Shown here: positions 1-7,842 of the stretch, piece after piece
How the letters are laid out: the number at the start of each line of letters is the position of its first letter
Numbering within the stretch: position 1 is the first letter of the stretch
Source of the DNA: Corynebacterium crudilactis
GTDB lineage: Bacteria; Actinomycetota; Actinomycetes; Mycobacteriales; Mycobacteriaceae
Length of the DNA: 64,000 nucleotides
Direction of reading: 5' to 3'
Assembly: GCF_001643015.1 (NCBI RefSeq)
Contig: NZ_CP015623.1
Coordinates: forward strand, 62,001 to 126,000
Notes under the pieces: model-generated
What the model saw: the letters and a program-made list of their open reading frames with translations, nothing else
Databases searched by the model: none
What the model was told of the DNA's origin: nothing
Program-made: the position numbers and the translations under genes

Positions 1-472
1 AACTCTTTTTGGGAGCTTTACCAGCCTCGGGGGCTTGCACCGCTGAACGTGGTGCAGGTGTGCGAGGAGCAGGGCGAACCGGAGCGACCGTGGGGGCTTG
101 CGATGCCACCTGAATCGGCTCTGGCTTCGGGGTGGGCTGCGGTGGTGACTGCGGTTCCAACACCAAATTGGCATCAAAAATCAGGTCACCAGGCCCAGAT
201 GGCTGTTCCACACGACGCGCTGGCCGTGGGGATGACGCTACGGGAGCGTCACCGGCGAACTGGCGGCCACCGGATTTGTCGGGGTTGATCGGTGGTGTCC
301 ACTCCCCTGGTTCGTCTTGGTCGAAGTCGAATTCGTCTTCCACCTCACTGTCCAGGTCGTAGGCATCATCGAACAGGTTGTCGTCCTGGTCGTTGGTGGC
401 TGCAGTGCGTGGGGTTTGGGGGCCTTTGAATGTGACTTCTTCCTCTGCGAATGGGTCACGAGCATCATTCAT
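1..472 (-). CDS. Partial acidic, proline-rich protein downstream of parAB
   Basis: An open frame on the minus strand begins with ATG at 472 and stays open for 157 codons to the window edge, so the C-terminus is missing. Its start overlaps the end of the preceding gene by 8 bases, which suggests translational coupling in the parA operon. The first ~75 residues are rich in Asp and Glu; the rest is rich in Pro, Ala and Gln, typical of a disordered linker. I recognise no domain. It could be a third partition-operon protein or the N-terminus of a larger scaffold or transfer protein. Existence is well supported by the frame and coupling; function is unknown. Confidence 0.7.
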   Translation of the reverse strand, partial: MNDARDPFAEEEVTFKGPQTPRTAATNDQDDNLFDDAYDLDSEVEDEFDFDQDEPGEWTPPINPDKSGGRQFAGDAPVASSPRPARRVEQPSGPGDLIFDANLVLEPQSPPQPTPKPEPIQVASQAPTVAPVRPAPRTPAPRSAVQAPEAGKAPKKS

Positions 473-905
473 CTGAGACCACCACCCCGATTGAGGAAAG
501 CAGTTCGGCGCGACGGCGGCGGTCTTTCCGAGCTTCCGCCACCATCAACTCGTTGAGGTAAAACGCCAGCGCACCACGGATAATCTCGGAGTGATTGAGT
601 CGTACATCCTCCGTGATTTCCAGATCCTCGATGGTGTCTACCAGCGCATCGTGGAGGTCGGCGGGGAGCCTGAATGATGTGGCCACCGGCTTCGGGTTTT
701 TTGGCCTCTTCTTTTTTGGTGGTGGTGGGCTAATCAGCGCAACACCAGCGGGAGCGTCCTGCCACGGGTCGATTTCCTCTGGCAGGACAGCTGGTGCTGA
801 CTCCTCCACTGGGGCAGGGTCTGATGCTGAACCAGCATTTTCAGGTATTGCGGTCAGGGGGTCGAGTAACCGATCCGTGTTTGTTTTCCTTTTCCTTTGT
901 GCCAT
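465..905 (-). CDS. Ribbon-helix-helix-like partition protein (ParB-type partner of ParA)
   Basis: The 146-residue protein lies directly behind the ParA gene, the two sharing base 905. The N-terminal ~70 residues are low-complexity (Pro, Ala, Glu) and end in a Lys/Pro-rich stretch. Residues ~75-125 look like a ribbon-helix-helix DNA-binding domain: a short strand (VATSFRLP), a helix (ADLHDALVDTIEDL) and a second helix (NHSEIIRGALAFYLNELM). Small RHH proteins beside a ParA ATPase normally bind the centromere in type Ib partition systems. The centromere itself is not proven; the palindrome at 2261-2308 upstream of parA is a candidate. The assignment rests on domain shape and neighbourhood. Confidence 0.72.
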   Translation of the reverse strand: MAQRKRKTNTDRLLDPLTAIPENAGSASDPAPVEESAPAVLPEEIDPWQDAPAGVALISPPPPKKKRPKNPKPVATSFRLPADLHDALVDTIEDLEITEDVRLNHSEIIRGALAFYLNELMVAEARKDRRRRAELLSSIGVVVSDE

Positions 906-2077
906 TAGCTTTGCTCCTCCGTTTTGGTGTCCGTGTCGGTGTCTTCGGTGTCATCAAGGTCGTGGGCAAGCCAGTCCGCCTTCCAGTCGATAAAGTCTGG
1001 GCCTTCGATAATCGCACGCCATTCATCGGGCATTTCCTGCGCGATTAGTGCTTCACGCATTGCCCCGATGTCATAGTTGACTCGATTTGAGGTTGTCGGG
1101 TCGTCTTCCTTGGGCAGCATTTTACTCAGGACAGTCAGTGCCGTTTTCGCCAAGGCTGCGGGAATTGTGCCGACATCTCGACGTTCAATTTGGGTGCGCG
1201 TGTAGGTGGAGATGGGGATGGCGAATTCTTGGGAGCGGGCAAAAGCTTTACGGCGCTCAATTCCTGGGGCGATTACCCCTACGCTGTCTCCGAAGGTTTC
1301 GTCCAGCCATTTGGCGGATTCTGTGATGATACGGCGCTCACCAGGGGCACGTTTCAAATTCAGTGGGATACTCGTGGGGATCGCGCCCAGGAAATTAATG
1401 GGCTTGCCGTGCGCGGATTCCCATGCGCCGATAATCTCGTCAAATTTCGCAAGCTCCTCATGTGCGAGCCATTCTGGGTAAAAAGGGAAAATGACGTGTT
1501 CAGCTGCGTGGAGCATGGAAGAAATGAGCGGGGTAAGTCTGATTCCCGGCATGTCGATAATCACCAGATCGGCATTTTCGCGTACCCATTCAGTTTCCAA
1601 GGCGTTCATGAGACGCATCTCTTCGATGCCTCCGCTTTCGGAGACCACGGAGGTGAGGTTTTCACGATCCGTTTCTGCAGCTGCGGGTGAGATGAAGATC
1701 TTTCCACCGGGGATCGCTGGCCCGCCTTTAAGCCATGGGACATTTGGATCTGGCGTCCATGCCGGGACGGGGTAAAAAGGAGCGTCTTCACCACGCCTTA
1801 CTGCATCGGCCAGGCTTTTCACCTCCAAAGTCTGTCCAGTTTCTGGGTGAATGTATCGTCCTGCGAAAGTCCCGGTCACGGACGAGAAGCCACTATCCGA
1901 GTCTGCTACACAGACTGTGAGGCCTAGTCGTGCGGCTTCGTAGGCGATTGAGCTTGACAGGGTAGTTTTCGAGACCCCTCCTTTGGTATTACCAATTATG
2001 AGGGTTCGAGAGCGGACAATCGACGGCTTGCGGGTGACCCGCTCACGTGCAGTGGTTTTCTTTCGTGATGAATTCAT
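905..2077 (-). CDS. parA: ParA-family partition ATPase
   Basis: The 390-residue protein carries a deviant Walker A motif, KGGVSKTT, at residues 32-39 after the hydrophobic strand TLIIGN, and a Walker A' strand DLVIIDMPG further on. This is the signature of ParA/MinD ATPases that position plasmids by forming ATP-dependent gradients on the nucleoid. It is longer than a minimal ParA (~200-250 residues) because of a basic N-terminal extension of ~25 residues and a C-terminal Asp/Glu-rich tail. It heads a three-gene minus-strand operon (ATPase, RHH protein, acidic protein). The upstream gap carries the 48-bp palindrome at 2261-2308, a possible operator or centromere. Confidence 0.9.
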   Translation of the reverse strand: MNSSRKKTTARERVTRKPSIVRSRTLIIGNTKGGVSKTTLSSSIAYEAARLGLTVCVADSDSGFSSVTGTFAGRYIHPETGQTLEVKSLADAVRRGEDAPFYPVPAWTPDPNVPWLKGGPAIPGGKIFISPAAAETDRENLTSVVSESGGIEEMRLMNALETEWVRENADLVIIDMPGIRLTPLISSMLHAAEHVIFPFYPEWLAHEELAKFDEIIGAWESAHGKPINFLGAIPTSIPLNLKRAPGERRIITESAKWLDETFGDSVGVIAPGIERRKAFARSQEFAIPISTYTRTQIERRDVGTIPAALAKTALTVLSKMLPKEDDPTTSNRVNYDIGAMREALIAQEMPDEWRAIIEGPDFIDWKADWLAHDLDDTEDTDTDTKTEEQS

Positions 2078-2260
2078 GGTGCTCCTTGTGTGGCGAAAGA
2101 GTGAGAAAAAATCTTCATGATCGAGATTCTGGTTTTATTCTATCAGGCATGTGTTCACGAACCGGCCTTATTTCCATTAAATATGCTGGTCGTTCACTTT
2201 TTAGGTGGTTTTTTGCATTACACGATGTATGACAAATGCCGACATTTGAGAATGAAATGT

Positions 2261-2308
2261 ACCGTAATATGTCATATGTAATATGTATTACATATGACAT
2301 ATTACGGT
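2261..2308. repeat. 48-bp AT-rich palindrome upstream of parA
   Basis: Two perfect 22-bp arms (beginning ACCGTAATATGTCATATG) flank a 4-base centre. It lies between the end of the 114-residue membrane-protein gene and parA. It is the most symmetrical member of the palindrome family repeated through 2-20 kb, and it also sits where a par centromere or parA operator would be expected. Confidence 0.85.
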
Positions 2309-2333
2309 AATACAAGCGTTTTGCACTAGGTTT

Positions 2334-2678
2334 CTACGCTGCAAAACGCTCTGCAACCACCTCATTAACACTGTCCTCAACAAGCACGTTGGTGGCACGA
2401 GCAACCGCAACCAAATCATCGTCATCAACGGCCATGCGGGGAGCTTCAACGTCCGCCACATCCGCATCATCAACAAGCATGACGGTGTTCCAGTCGGTGG
2501 ATAAAAACACGGCAAGCATCAAATGAACAAGCGCCAGGGTCGTGAAAAATGAGGTGACAGCAAAAGACGACACCTCAAACGGCGACCAAACGTGGTTCAG
2601 TACAGCCATACCAAGAAAAACTGCACCACCCAGAACAGAGTCACGGAAAAGTGGTTGGCGGTTAATGTGAGGCAACAT
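2334..2678 (-). CDS. Small two-helix membrane protein, unknown function
   Basis: I place the start at ATG 2678, not at an earlier in-frame codon, because a plasmid-type promoter sits at 2742-2772 and an AGCAGG-like ribosome site precedes the ATG. The 114-residue product has two hydrophobic stretches at about residues 15-30 and 37-59, followed by an acidic cytoplasmic tail (LVDDADVADVE...). I recognise no family. It is the last single-gene unit of the leading-side array before parA. A role in the membrane of the host or recipient cell is possible but not shown. Confidence 0.7.
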   Translation of the reverse strand: MLPHINRQPLFRDSVLGGAVFLGMAVLNHVWSPFEVSSFAVTSFFTTLALVHLMLAVFLSTDWNTVMLVDDADVADVEAPRMAVDDDDLVAVARATNVLVEDSVNEVVAERFAA

Positions 2679-2741
2679 GACAGACCTGCTTTCAAAAAAG
2701 AGTTGGGAAACGTGACGCACCCCGTTTGAGGTGATGCACTC

Positions 2742-2772
2742 ACTTTCCCTCCCCCACCTCAACCACTGCCCG
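2742..2772 (-). promoter_or_regulatory. Plasmid-type promoter for the small membrane protein
   Basis: On the minus strand GGGCAG is followed after 18 bases by GAAAGT, matching the GGGCAN-N18-NANNNT pattern repeated across the plasmid. It lies 60-95 bases upstream of the ATG at 2678. Confidence 0.6.
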
Positions 2773-2784
2773 AACTCAACGCAT

Positions 2785-3627
2785 TTACAAATCAGACCCA
2801 GCAAACAGGCACAACAGGTCACCCATCTCGGTGAGACACGAAATTTCCTTGGTGACAGGCTTGGGGAACAACCCACCATCATCAACAGGCATAACCTCCT
2901 CCACAAGCCATTCCGCAGCTACAGCCGTCTCCAAATCATCTGTCGCCAAGCAGCGGGTGGCCACATCTGACAGCAACGCATGAACCATGCGGCGGTATGG
3001 CTCGTTGACGGACAGTGCCCACGCCAGCACCGAGCTAAGCTCCCAATCGTGCAACGCGCGAACAATGACCTCCCACTGGGTGAAATTCTCCGGATCATGG
3101 ATCCATAGTGAAATCGCGTCACACAATTCCATGACGTCATCTTCAATAGAAGAATTCTCGTACACCCACACTGGGCACCAATTGGGTGGGGTGTATTGCT
3201 GGGAGAGAGCAAAAATAGCATTGTAGGCCTGGTGGCTGGGGTCGCGGCCTTCCAGTACTGCAGCGACCTCATTGGGGCTGACTGTGACGCCTTCGCGCTG
3301 TAGGTCGATGGCGACTCGTGCGATGGTGCGTGCGCTGAATCGGCGTTCCAGTCGGAGGTCTCCCAGGGTGGGGAGGACGACTTCGCAGCCTCCTTCTGGG
3401 TGTGCGATGACGATGGTGTTGTCCCAGTCTGGCAGGGCGAAGTCTGGTTGGTAGAAGCCTGCAATGACGTTTACTGATTCTTGGGTTGGCCCATCTGTCC
3501 ATGACAGTGCGAGGAAGTCGTCGTGGTTGGTGATGGTGAAGTGTGTGTCTGGCCAATAGGAGTTGAGGGCTTCTATTAGTAGGTGCACGGATTCGGAGTG
3601 TGACAGCTGGGTGATGGCGATGGTCAT
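2785..3627 (-). CDS. LPD29-like domain protein
   Basis: I choose ATG 3627, 7 bases after an AGAGG ribosome site, giving 280 residues. Residues ~10-60 resemble the LPD29 domain of phage and plasmid polyvalent proteins: a helix, a PDTHFTI strand, then LSWTDGPTQESV with the characteristic W-T-D-G-P-T at 43-48. LPD29 proteins are typical of conjugative elements and are often linked to conflict with host defences, though their biochemistry is unknown. The remaining ~220 residues are unrecognised and mostly helical. Upstream lies a perfect inverted repeat (TTTACA/TGTAAA, 3667-3684) that could be an operator. Confidence 0.72.
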   Translation of the reverse strand: MTIAITQLSHSESVHLLIEALNSYWPDTHFTITNHDDFLALSWTDGPTQESVNVIAGFYQPDFALPDWDNTIVIAHPEGGCEVVLPTLGDLRLERRFSARTIARVAIDLQREGVTVSPNEVAAVLEGRDPSHQAYNAIFALSQQYTPPNWCPVWVYENSSIEDDVMELCDAISLWIHDPENFTQWEVIVRALHDWELSSVLAWALSVNEPYRRMVHALLSDVATRCLATDDLETAVAAEWLVEEVMPVDDGGLFPKPVTKEISCLTEMGDLLCLFAGSDL

Positions 3628-3664
3628 GTGGGCCTCTTTGGGGTTTGTAATAAGGTTGAAAAGA

Positions 3665-3733
3665 GTTTTACATACGCCTGTAAACAAAGTGGTCAGGTTG
3701 CCTTTAGTGGTGTTGTTTGTTGGCGGACAGTCC
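3665..3733 (-). promoter_or_regulatory. Inverted repeat and GGACAGTCC box upstream of the LPD29-like gene
   Basis: The segment holds an inverted repeat (TTTACA, 6-base loop, TGTAAA at 3667-3684) and an isolated GGACAGTCC box at 3725-3733. No GGGCA-type promoter is visible, so this gene may use a different promoter controlled by the inverted repeat. Confidence 0.45.
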
Positions 3734-3750
3734 AGGGAAAAAACCTGAAA

Positions 3751-3784
3751 AAACCCACCCCGCCGAACATGGCGGGGTGGGTTT
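3751..3784 (-). terminator. Rho-independent terminator after the DUF932 gene
   Basis: A 14-bp perfect stem (AAACCCACCCCGCC/GGCGGGGTGGGTTT) with a 6-base loop, followed on the minus strand by a T run. It lies 12 bases past the stop codon of the DUF932 gene. Confidence 0.85.
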
Positions 3785-3795
3785 GTGAGTGGGGG

Positions 3796-4743
3796 TTAGC
3801 TCAACAAGCTAAACGCGCGGGCGCTGGTGCCGGTGCTGTCGCCGTTGAAGTTGCGGTTTGCACGGCCAGTGTCACCGTTGTTCGCCGGGCGATACCAGTC
3901 GTTGTATTCGACAATGGCGTTCCACGCTGCCCAGCGGGTGTTTCGCCCCTCCTCCTGGGTGTCGTTCTTCCTGAACAAGTCCATGAGGTCATCGCGCCTA
4001 CGATTCCACGTGTTGATTCGGCGTGGGCTGTCATCTTCATCAGGGGCGATGTAGAGGGTATCAAGCAGGGCGGAGAAATCACGCTCAGAGAACTTGGAGC
4101 TAATCATCTGCTCCGCGTGGGCGCTAAACGCTTTGGCGTATGCGATGGTGTGCTTGAGGGCGTCGCGGGCCTGGTAGAGGGCGTTGTCAGCGTTGCGGGT
4201 GTGGCGAATAGACCAGCGCTGTTGTGTGCCGTCAATGTTGGCACGCATACCGTTGGTGCAGACCAGGCGGGTTCCCATGGCTTCACCGACGATGGAACCG
4301 GAACCGTCGTGGCTGGTGCGCAACACGAGGTCAAAGTTAATGAGGTCGTGACCACCGACAGCAATTTGGGCTTCTGGCAGGGACATGGTGAGGAACACTT
4401 TACGTCCGTGGTCTTGCTCACCTGCATAGGCGAATTTTGCGCCCAGCATCTTCGCGGAATCGGCCAGGGCCAGCGCATCGGCGTTGTTGACGGCGGTGTA
4501 GCGGGAACCCACCACGCCAAGGGTGGTGTGGTTGTCGGAGCGCATCAACAGGCGGTGGCCTGGGATTGACGTGGTGGTGACACCATCGTCGGTGAGGAGG
4601 GAAATGTTTTCTGCAGGGGTCTCGTTGAGTGTCCATGCAAGGTTGGCGTCGTTGAGGGCGTCGCTCAGGTTGGTGGCGGTGGAGATGTCGGTGCCGAGGA
4701 CGCGGGGTGCGTAGGGGCGTTGGGTGGGGGAAAGTACAGACAC
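3796..4743 (-). CDS. DUF932 family (phage/plasmid-like) protein
   Basis: I choose the GTG at 4743 because it is preceded by AGGAG with 5-base spacing; an in-frame ATG further upstream (4830) lies inside the promoter at 4814-4843. The 315-residue product has the DUF932 pattern: a segment with GHRLLMRSDNHTTLGVVGSRYTAV-type strands, then RKVFLTMSLPE, then LVLRTSHDGSGS and TRLVCTNGM. DUF932 proteins are widespread on phages and large conjugative plasmids; their function is not settled, and roles in DNA replication or defence evasion have been proposed. The gene is single, with its own promoter and terminator. Confidence 0.82.
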   Translation of the reverse strand: MSVLSPTQRPYAPRVLGTDISTATNLSDALNDANLAWTLNETPAENISLLTDDGVTTTSIPGHRLLMRSDNHTTLGVVGSRYTAVNNADALALADSAKMLGAKFAYAGEQDHGRKVFLTMSLPEAQIAVGGHDLINFDLVLRTSHDGSGSIVGEAMGTRLVCTNGMRANIDGTQQRWSIRHTRNADNALYQARDALKHTIAYAKAFSAHAEQMISSKFSERDFSALLDTLYIAPDEDDSPRRINTWNRRRDDLMDLFRKNDTQEEGRNTRWAAWNAIVEYNDWYRPANNGDTGRANRNFNGDSTGTSARAFSLLS

Positions 4744-4813
4744 GGTGGCTCCTAAGTGGCGGTGGGGATACCTCTTGTGGTGTCCCGCTGGGGTTGTCTT
4801 TGTGACAGCACTG

Positions 4814-4843
4814 ACTTTTCCATTCGCCACTTGTGGGGTGCCC
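4814..4843 (-). promoter_or_regulatory. Plasmid-type promoter of the DUF932 gene
   Basis: Minus strand: GGGCAC, 18 bases, AAAAGT. It lies 70-100 bases upstream of the GTG start at 4743. Confidence 0.6.
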
Positions 4844-4869
4844 GAAGTTATTGGTGGGTGGTGTGTGGT

Positions 4870-5523
4870 TTAGCTGGGGTTTTGTGTTGGGGTGTGGCGG
4901 ACAGTTGGGTCGTGGGGTGCGGGTTGGTTGGGCGTTTCTGGGAGTGCTTCGGGCGTGTGGTTGTCGAAGGGGAGCTGTTCAGGCGTGTGTGCTGGGGTGT
5001 TGACCACGGTTTCTTCGGTGTTGGGTGTGTCTGCGTCGATGGTTGGGGTGGCAACCTCGGAGCGTTCCTCTGAGCGTTCCTCTGAGAGGGTGGCGGACAG
5101 TGGTTCAACGTCGGCGGCCTCTGGGGTGGTGTTTGGCGTGGTGATCCACCACGGGTTGTCGGGTAGTTCGACAGTGTGGTCGTCTTTGTCGATCCACTTT
5201 TTCAGGGTGTTGGGGCTGATTCTGATGGTTTTCGCGGCGTCGCGGGGGTTAACGTCGATGGCTGTGGCTTCCGCAGCGCATGATTTGGTGACTTCATCGG
5301 CCAGCTTGGAGGCGATCATCATGGCTTCCCCGATGTTCATGAGGGTGTCGGAGTTGGCAGGGCCGTCCTGGGCCAGTGTGTTGACGGCGTTGAGGATGTC
5401 CTGGATTTGTGCGAGCGCTCCGGTGGTGGTGTATTCGAGGAATTCTTGGGTGATTTGTTCCTGAACTTGGGCACGGCGGGAGGAGAATTCGCGGTGGCGT
5501 GGGGCGGTGGTGTGTGGGGTCAT
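4870..5523 (-). CDS. HTH protein with disordered acidic C-terminal half
   Basis: The product is 217 residues and starts at ATG 5523. Residues ~85-112 (IDVNPRDAAKTIRISPNTLK, then KWIDKD) look like a helix-turn-helix with its recognition helix, like DNA-binding repressors or terminase small subunits. The N-terminal ~80 residues are helical. Residues ~130-217 are low-complexity, rich in Pro, Thr and Glu, with a short repeat (SEERSEERSE). Two GGACAGT sequences fall inside this gene (near 4905 and 5095). It could be a regulator of the leading-side units or a nucleoid-type DNA-binding protein; I cannot distinguish these. Confidence 0.7.
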   Translation of the reverse strand: MTPHTTAPRHREFSSRRAQVQEQITQEFLEYTTTGALAQIQDILNAVNTLAQDGPANSDTLMNIGEAMMIASKLADEVTKSCAAEATAIDVNPRDAAKTIRISPNTLKKWIDKDDHTVELPDNPWWITTPNTTPEAADVEPLSATLSEERSEERSEVATPTIDADTPNTEETVVNTPAHTPEQLPFDNHTPEALPETPNQPAPHDPTVRHTPTQNPS

Positions 5524-5558
5524 TATGTCCTGCCTTGGGGGTTGTTTTGTTTGTGTCT

Positions 5559-5663
5559 ACCGTATTCCATGGGTGTGGACGAATTCCGGACAGTTCGGTC
5601 TTTACGTCCCTTTTTTCGCGTGTGGTGTCGTATGTATTTTGTATGACATATGACAAATCACGT
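5559..5663 (-). promoter_or_regulatory. Promoter, GGACAGTCC box and palindrome upstream of the HTH gene
   Basis: Minus strand: the spacer motif GTCCACACC is followed at the usual 16-base distance by TACGGT (5559-5564). Upstream lie a full GGACAGTTC/GGTCTTTACGTCC box (5588-5609) and a shortened TATGACATA palindrome (5627-5663). Confidence 0.6.
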
Positions 5664-5756
5664 GGGTGGGTGCTGGCTTGTTGGGCTTGGTGTGGAGACA
5701 AGTAAGGTGCGGGGGTTGTGGCAGGGAATGTGTGTTGACCAGGCTGAAAGGCAACG

Positions 5757-5791
5757 CCCACTGTCGTGAAATATGGTTTCACAACAGTGGG
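5757..5791 (-). terminator. Terminator hairpin after the 125-residue gene
   Basis: Near-perfect arms (CCCACTGT-c-GTGAAA and TTTCAC-a-ACAGTGGG) with a 5-base loop, 55 bases downstream of the stop at 5846. There is no strong T tail in either direction, so termination is inferred from stem strength and position. Confidence 0.6.
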
Positions 5792-5801
5792 AAATGTATG
5801 A

Positions 5802-5838
5802 CGTAATATGTATTTTGTATTACGTCATACATATTACG
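5802..5838. repeat. AT-rich palindrome (CGTAATATGTAT arms)
   Basis: Twelve-base arms CGTAATATGTAT and ATACATATTACG surround a 13-base centre. It sits between the stop codon at 5846 and the terminator hairpin, so it is not the terminator itself. Confidence 0.8.
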
Positions 5839-5845
5839 CAGCGTT

Positions 5846-6223
5846 TTAGTGGGTGTAGCGCGGGTTAAACGGCTCCGCACCATCAAAATCAAGGGCAAGC
5901 AAAACAGCGTTCAAATCATCGGCATAGACCGTAGTTTTACGCGCATGATCAACACCCTTATTCACGGCAACAACGGTGTACGTGTCATCCCCACCCAACG
6001 CCACAAACACCTTCATCTTCGCCGGACGTGCAGCACGTTCACCGTTCTTGTTGAAGGGCAGGATTCGCGCGTCAAACATCAACGCAGACATTCCCTCGAA
6101 AATGGTGGCAATCAAACCGCTGGCACCCAAAGACATCAACACACCCCGATGAATCTGGCTGTTAATGATGGACGCAACCTCTTGCGCTCGTGCACGGTCT
6201 TCGGCGGTGGTAACAGTGGTCAT
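5846..6223 (-). CDS. Small phage/plasmid-type protein, unknown function
   Basis: The product is 125 residues with ATG 6223, preceded by AAAGGAC. The pattern I-x-x-QI...LMSLGASG, then FDARILPFNKNG, then MKVFVALGGDDTYTVVAV resembles a common small phage and plasmid protein family in which a QI...ALxxxGA helix is followed by strands ending in ...NxxDTYxVxF. That similarity is from memory and the function of the family is unknown to me. It has its own promoter at 6278-6308, overlapping the stop codon of the upstream gene. Confidence 0.75.
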   Translation of the reverse strand: MTTVTTAEDRARAQEVASIINSQIHRGVLMSLGASGLIATIFEGMSALMFDARILPFNKNGERAARPAKMKVFVALGGDDTYTVVAVNKGVDHARKTTVYADDLNAVLLALDFDGAEPFNPRYTH

Positions 6224-6277
6224 GATGAAAGTCCTTTCGGATTGGGTGCCACCCCCTTGTGGAGTGGCGATAAGAAC

Positions 6278-6308
6278 ATGGTCGCAAGTGAGGTGAAACT
6301 ACTGCCCG
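6278..6308 (-). promoter_or_regulatory. Plasmid-type promoter overlapping the end of the DUF4313-like gene
   Basis: Minus strand: GGGCAG (6307-6302), 18 bases, GACCAT (6283-6278). The -35 hexamer lies just upstream of, and the spacer includes, the TAG stop of the gene ending at 6299, so the two genes are packed as separate units. Confidence 0.55.
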
Positions 6309-6679
6309 GAGTTGGTGCGCTCCCCCACCCAATCCCACGCCTTGTCAGTCAGTTCGTAGATGGCGGTTGGTCGGCCACCAATGGCGCAGCCACCGAAAGG
6401 TTCGGCCTCCAAGAAACCGCCGTCAATCATGGCTTGAACAACACTGTCGTTGATGTTGGGGTTGATGACAGCCACGTTGTCCGCATCAAACAGGATGATG
6501 TCGTCGCTGTTGATGGTGAGGTCATCGTAGAGTTCCCCGGCGTCCTCCCCCTCTGCCACGTAGAGCTGAACGGCAAGGCGGTTGTTGGTTGTGTATCGCG
6601 CAGCGGAAACATCGAGTGCGATGGCTTCGCCGTCGATGGTGGCGGTGACAGTCCAGTTTGGGGTGATGGTGTTGGTCAT
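6299..6679 (-). CDS. DUF4313-like acidic protein
   Basis: The 126-residue product starts at ATG 6679 after AAGGAG. The layout RYTTNNRLAVQLYVAEGEDA, then LYDDLTINS, then NVAVINPNIN, then FLEAE and a C-terminal Y-x-L segment follows the DUF4313 pattern (short strands; adLTvNl; AfvDtNn). DUF4313 genes occur on mobile elements of Gram-positive bacteria; the function is unknown. It is strongly acidic, a property shared by DNA-mimic anti-restriction proteins, but nothing more specific supports that role. Confidence 0.7.
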   Translation of the reverse strand: MTNTITPNWTVTATIDGEAIALDVSAARYTTNNRLAVQLYVAEGEDAGELYDDLTINSDDIILFDADNVAVINPNINDSVVQAMIDGGFLEAEPFGGCAIGGRPTAIYELTDKAWDWVGERTNSGQ

Positions 6680-6735
6680 GTTGGTCTCCTTGGTGTGTCC
6701 GCTGTGCCGGTTGCTGTGCGGTTGTTCTGTTTAAT

Positions 6736-6906
6736 ACTTTGTCACCTGGCAGGGTGTGGGTGCCCGGAAAATGTGTGTGCGGCGTTGTTGGTTTGTGCAG
6801 GTGGTGGCATGGTTTGTTGGCGGACAGTCCGGTCTTTACGTCCGCCCCTGTGGGTGCGTATGACGTATTTTGTACGACGTAATATGTATGACGTAATACA
6901 AAATAC
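6736..6906 (-). promoter_or_regulatory. Complete cis unit: promoter, GGACAGTCC box, palindrome
   Basis: On the minus strand, from gene outward: -10 CAAAGT (6736-6741) and GGGCAC (6760-6765) 18 bases apart; the box GGACAGTCC + GGTCTTTACGTCC (6822-6843, flanked by complementary GGC/GCC); then the palindrome (6858-6906: TATGACGTATTTTGTAC...GTAATACAAAATAC). This is the best-preserved example of the repeated intergenic architecture. Confidence 0.7.
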
Positions 6907-6938
6907 AAGCCACTCACTGTTTGAAACGCCCACCGAAC

Positions 6939-7304
6939 TCAGGCCAACACCGACTGACACAACCACTCCTGAGCACGAGCGGAAAGCCGGTACACCTCCA
7001 CCACTTCCCCATCAACAACCTCTTGGGAGGCGGGCGCATCATCGAAAAAACCGGACTCCACAGCAACCCGCGCCACGTCCACAACGATGCCCCCATCGTC
7101 TGCCACGAAAAACACCCCACCATCACCAACCGCGTGAAGAAAAATATCCACAGCACGCCCCGGAATATGGACGTGGATAACTGGCAGGCCGTGGGAGTTG
7201 GGTAACACCAACGCTTTCAGGCAGGCTTGCCGACCGGCGATGACACCGCACATGTCCCAAAAAGCGTTGTGGGATGGTCTGGACACGATAAAACTCTCAT
7301 TCAT
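6939..7304 (-). CDS. Small protein of unknown function behind an attenuator-like hairpin
   Basis: I use ATG 7304 (121 residues). A longer in-frame start exists but would run through the hairpin at 7341-7368. No GGGCA-type promoter lies upstream, so it is probably transcribed by read-through from the gene ending at 7390. The sequence has alternating strands (PVIHVHIPGRAVDIFLH, GGVFFVADDGGIVVDVARVA) and an acidic middle. I recognise no family. Confidence 0.65.
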   Translation of the reverse strand: MNESFIVSRPSHNAFWDMCGVIAGRQACLKALVLPNSHGLPVIHVHIPGRAVDIFLHAVGDGGVFFVADDGGIVVDVARVAVESGFFDDAPASQEVVDGEVVEVYRLSARAQEWLCQSVLA

Positions 7305-7340
7305 GGTTGTGGGGGATTGTTGGAGCGCCCCAAAAGGGAC

Positions 7341-7368
7341 GTGGTGCGAAAAACGCTTTTCGCACCAC
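7341..7368 (-). terminator. Perfect 12-bp hairpin between two genes; terminator or attenuator
   Basis: Arms GTGGTGCGAAAA and TTTTCGCACCAC with a 4-base loop lie 22 bases after the stop at 7390 and 37 bases before the next start at 7304. The short distance and lack of a second promoter suggest partial termination that sets the ratio of the two products. Confidence 0.7.
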
Positions 7369-7389
7369 GCCACAAAACATCATCACCTG

Positions 7390-7797
7390 TTAGCGAGCGT
7401 GACGCAGCGGGCGTTTCTGGGAGGAAATAAGGCCGTGGGCAGCGTTGAGAAACGCCAGCACCTCACTGTTGTTGAACGACTTTTCCGCAGCGCGTCCAAC
7501 AAGCGCTTCAAGGACGCGATCAATGCCACCAGGCTGAACACGCTCAAAACGGTGGGAGCCAGCAAGATCACCCAAATGCAGCCCCTCAATGAGGATGCGG
7601 GACACGCGGTTGACGGTCTCAGGGGTTAGGGAACGCAGCGGTGCGCTACCTGGCCAGAAGAACAGTCCACTATCTTTGTCCGTCAGTGCGCGGTCAACGG
7701 CGGTGGGAATGGCAGTCCACGTTAAAGGCTCAAGTGGGTGGGCGGAGTCGAGAAGGTGGGTTAGAAAAGCGTTGATGTGCCAGCTGGTGATCTTCAT
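7390..7797 (-). CDS. Unknown 135-residue protein
   Basis: The start is ATG 7797, with AAAGGAG 7 bases upstream. An in-frame codon further upstream is rejected because it overlaps the promoter at 7843-7872. The protein is mostly helical (SWHINAFLTHLLDSAHPL, ETVNRVSRILIEGLHLGDLA) and ends in a basic tail. I recognise no domain. It leads a two-gene unit with the gene ending at 6939, separated by the hairpin at 7341-7368. Confidence 0.7.
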   Translation of the reverse strand: MKITSWHINAFLTHLLDSAHPLEPLTWTAIPTAVDRALTDKDSGLFFWPGSAPLRSLTPETVNRVSRILIEGLHLGDLAGSHRFERVQPGGIDRVLEALVGRAAEKSFNNSEVLAFLNAAHGLISSQKRPLRHAR

Positions 7798-7842
7798 TGT
7801 TTTCTCCTTTGCGTCTTTCTTTCTGGTGAAGTTGATAAATAA

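Noticed and set aside
5849..7180. Long plus-strand open frame (443 codons)
   Set aside because: It runs antisense across three well-supported minus-strand genes and through promoter, box and palindrome; it has no ribosome site and an implausible composition.
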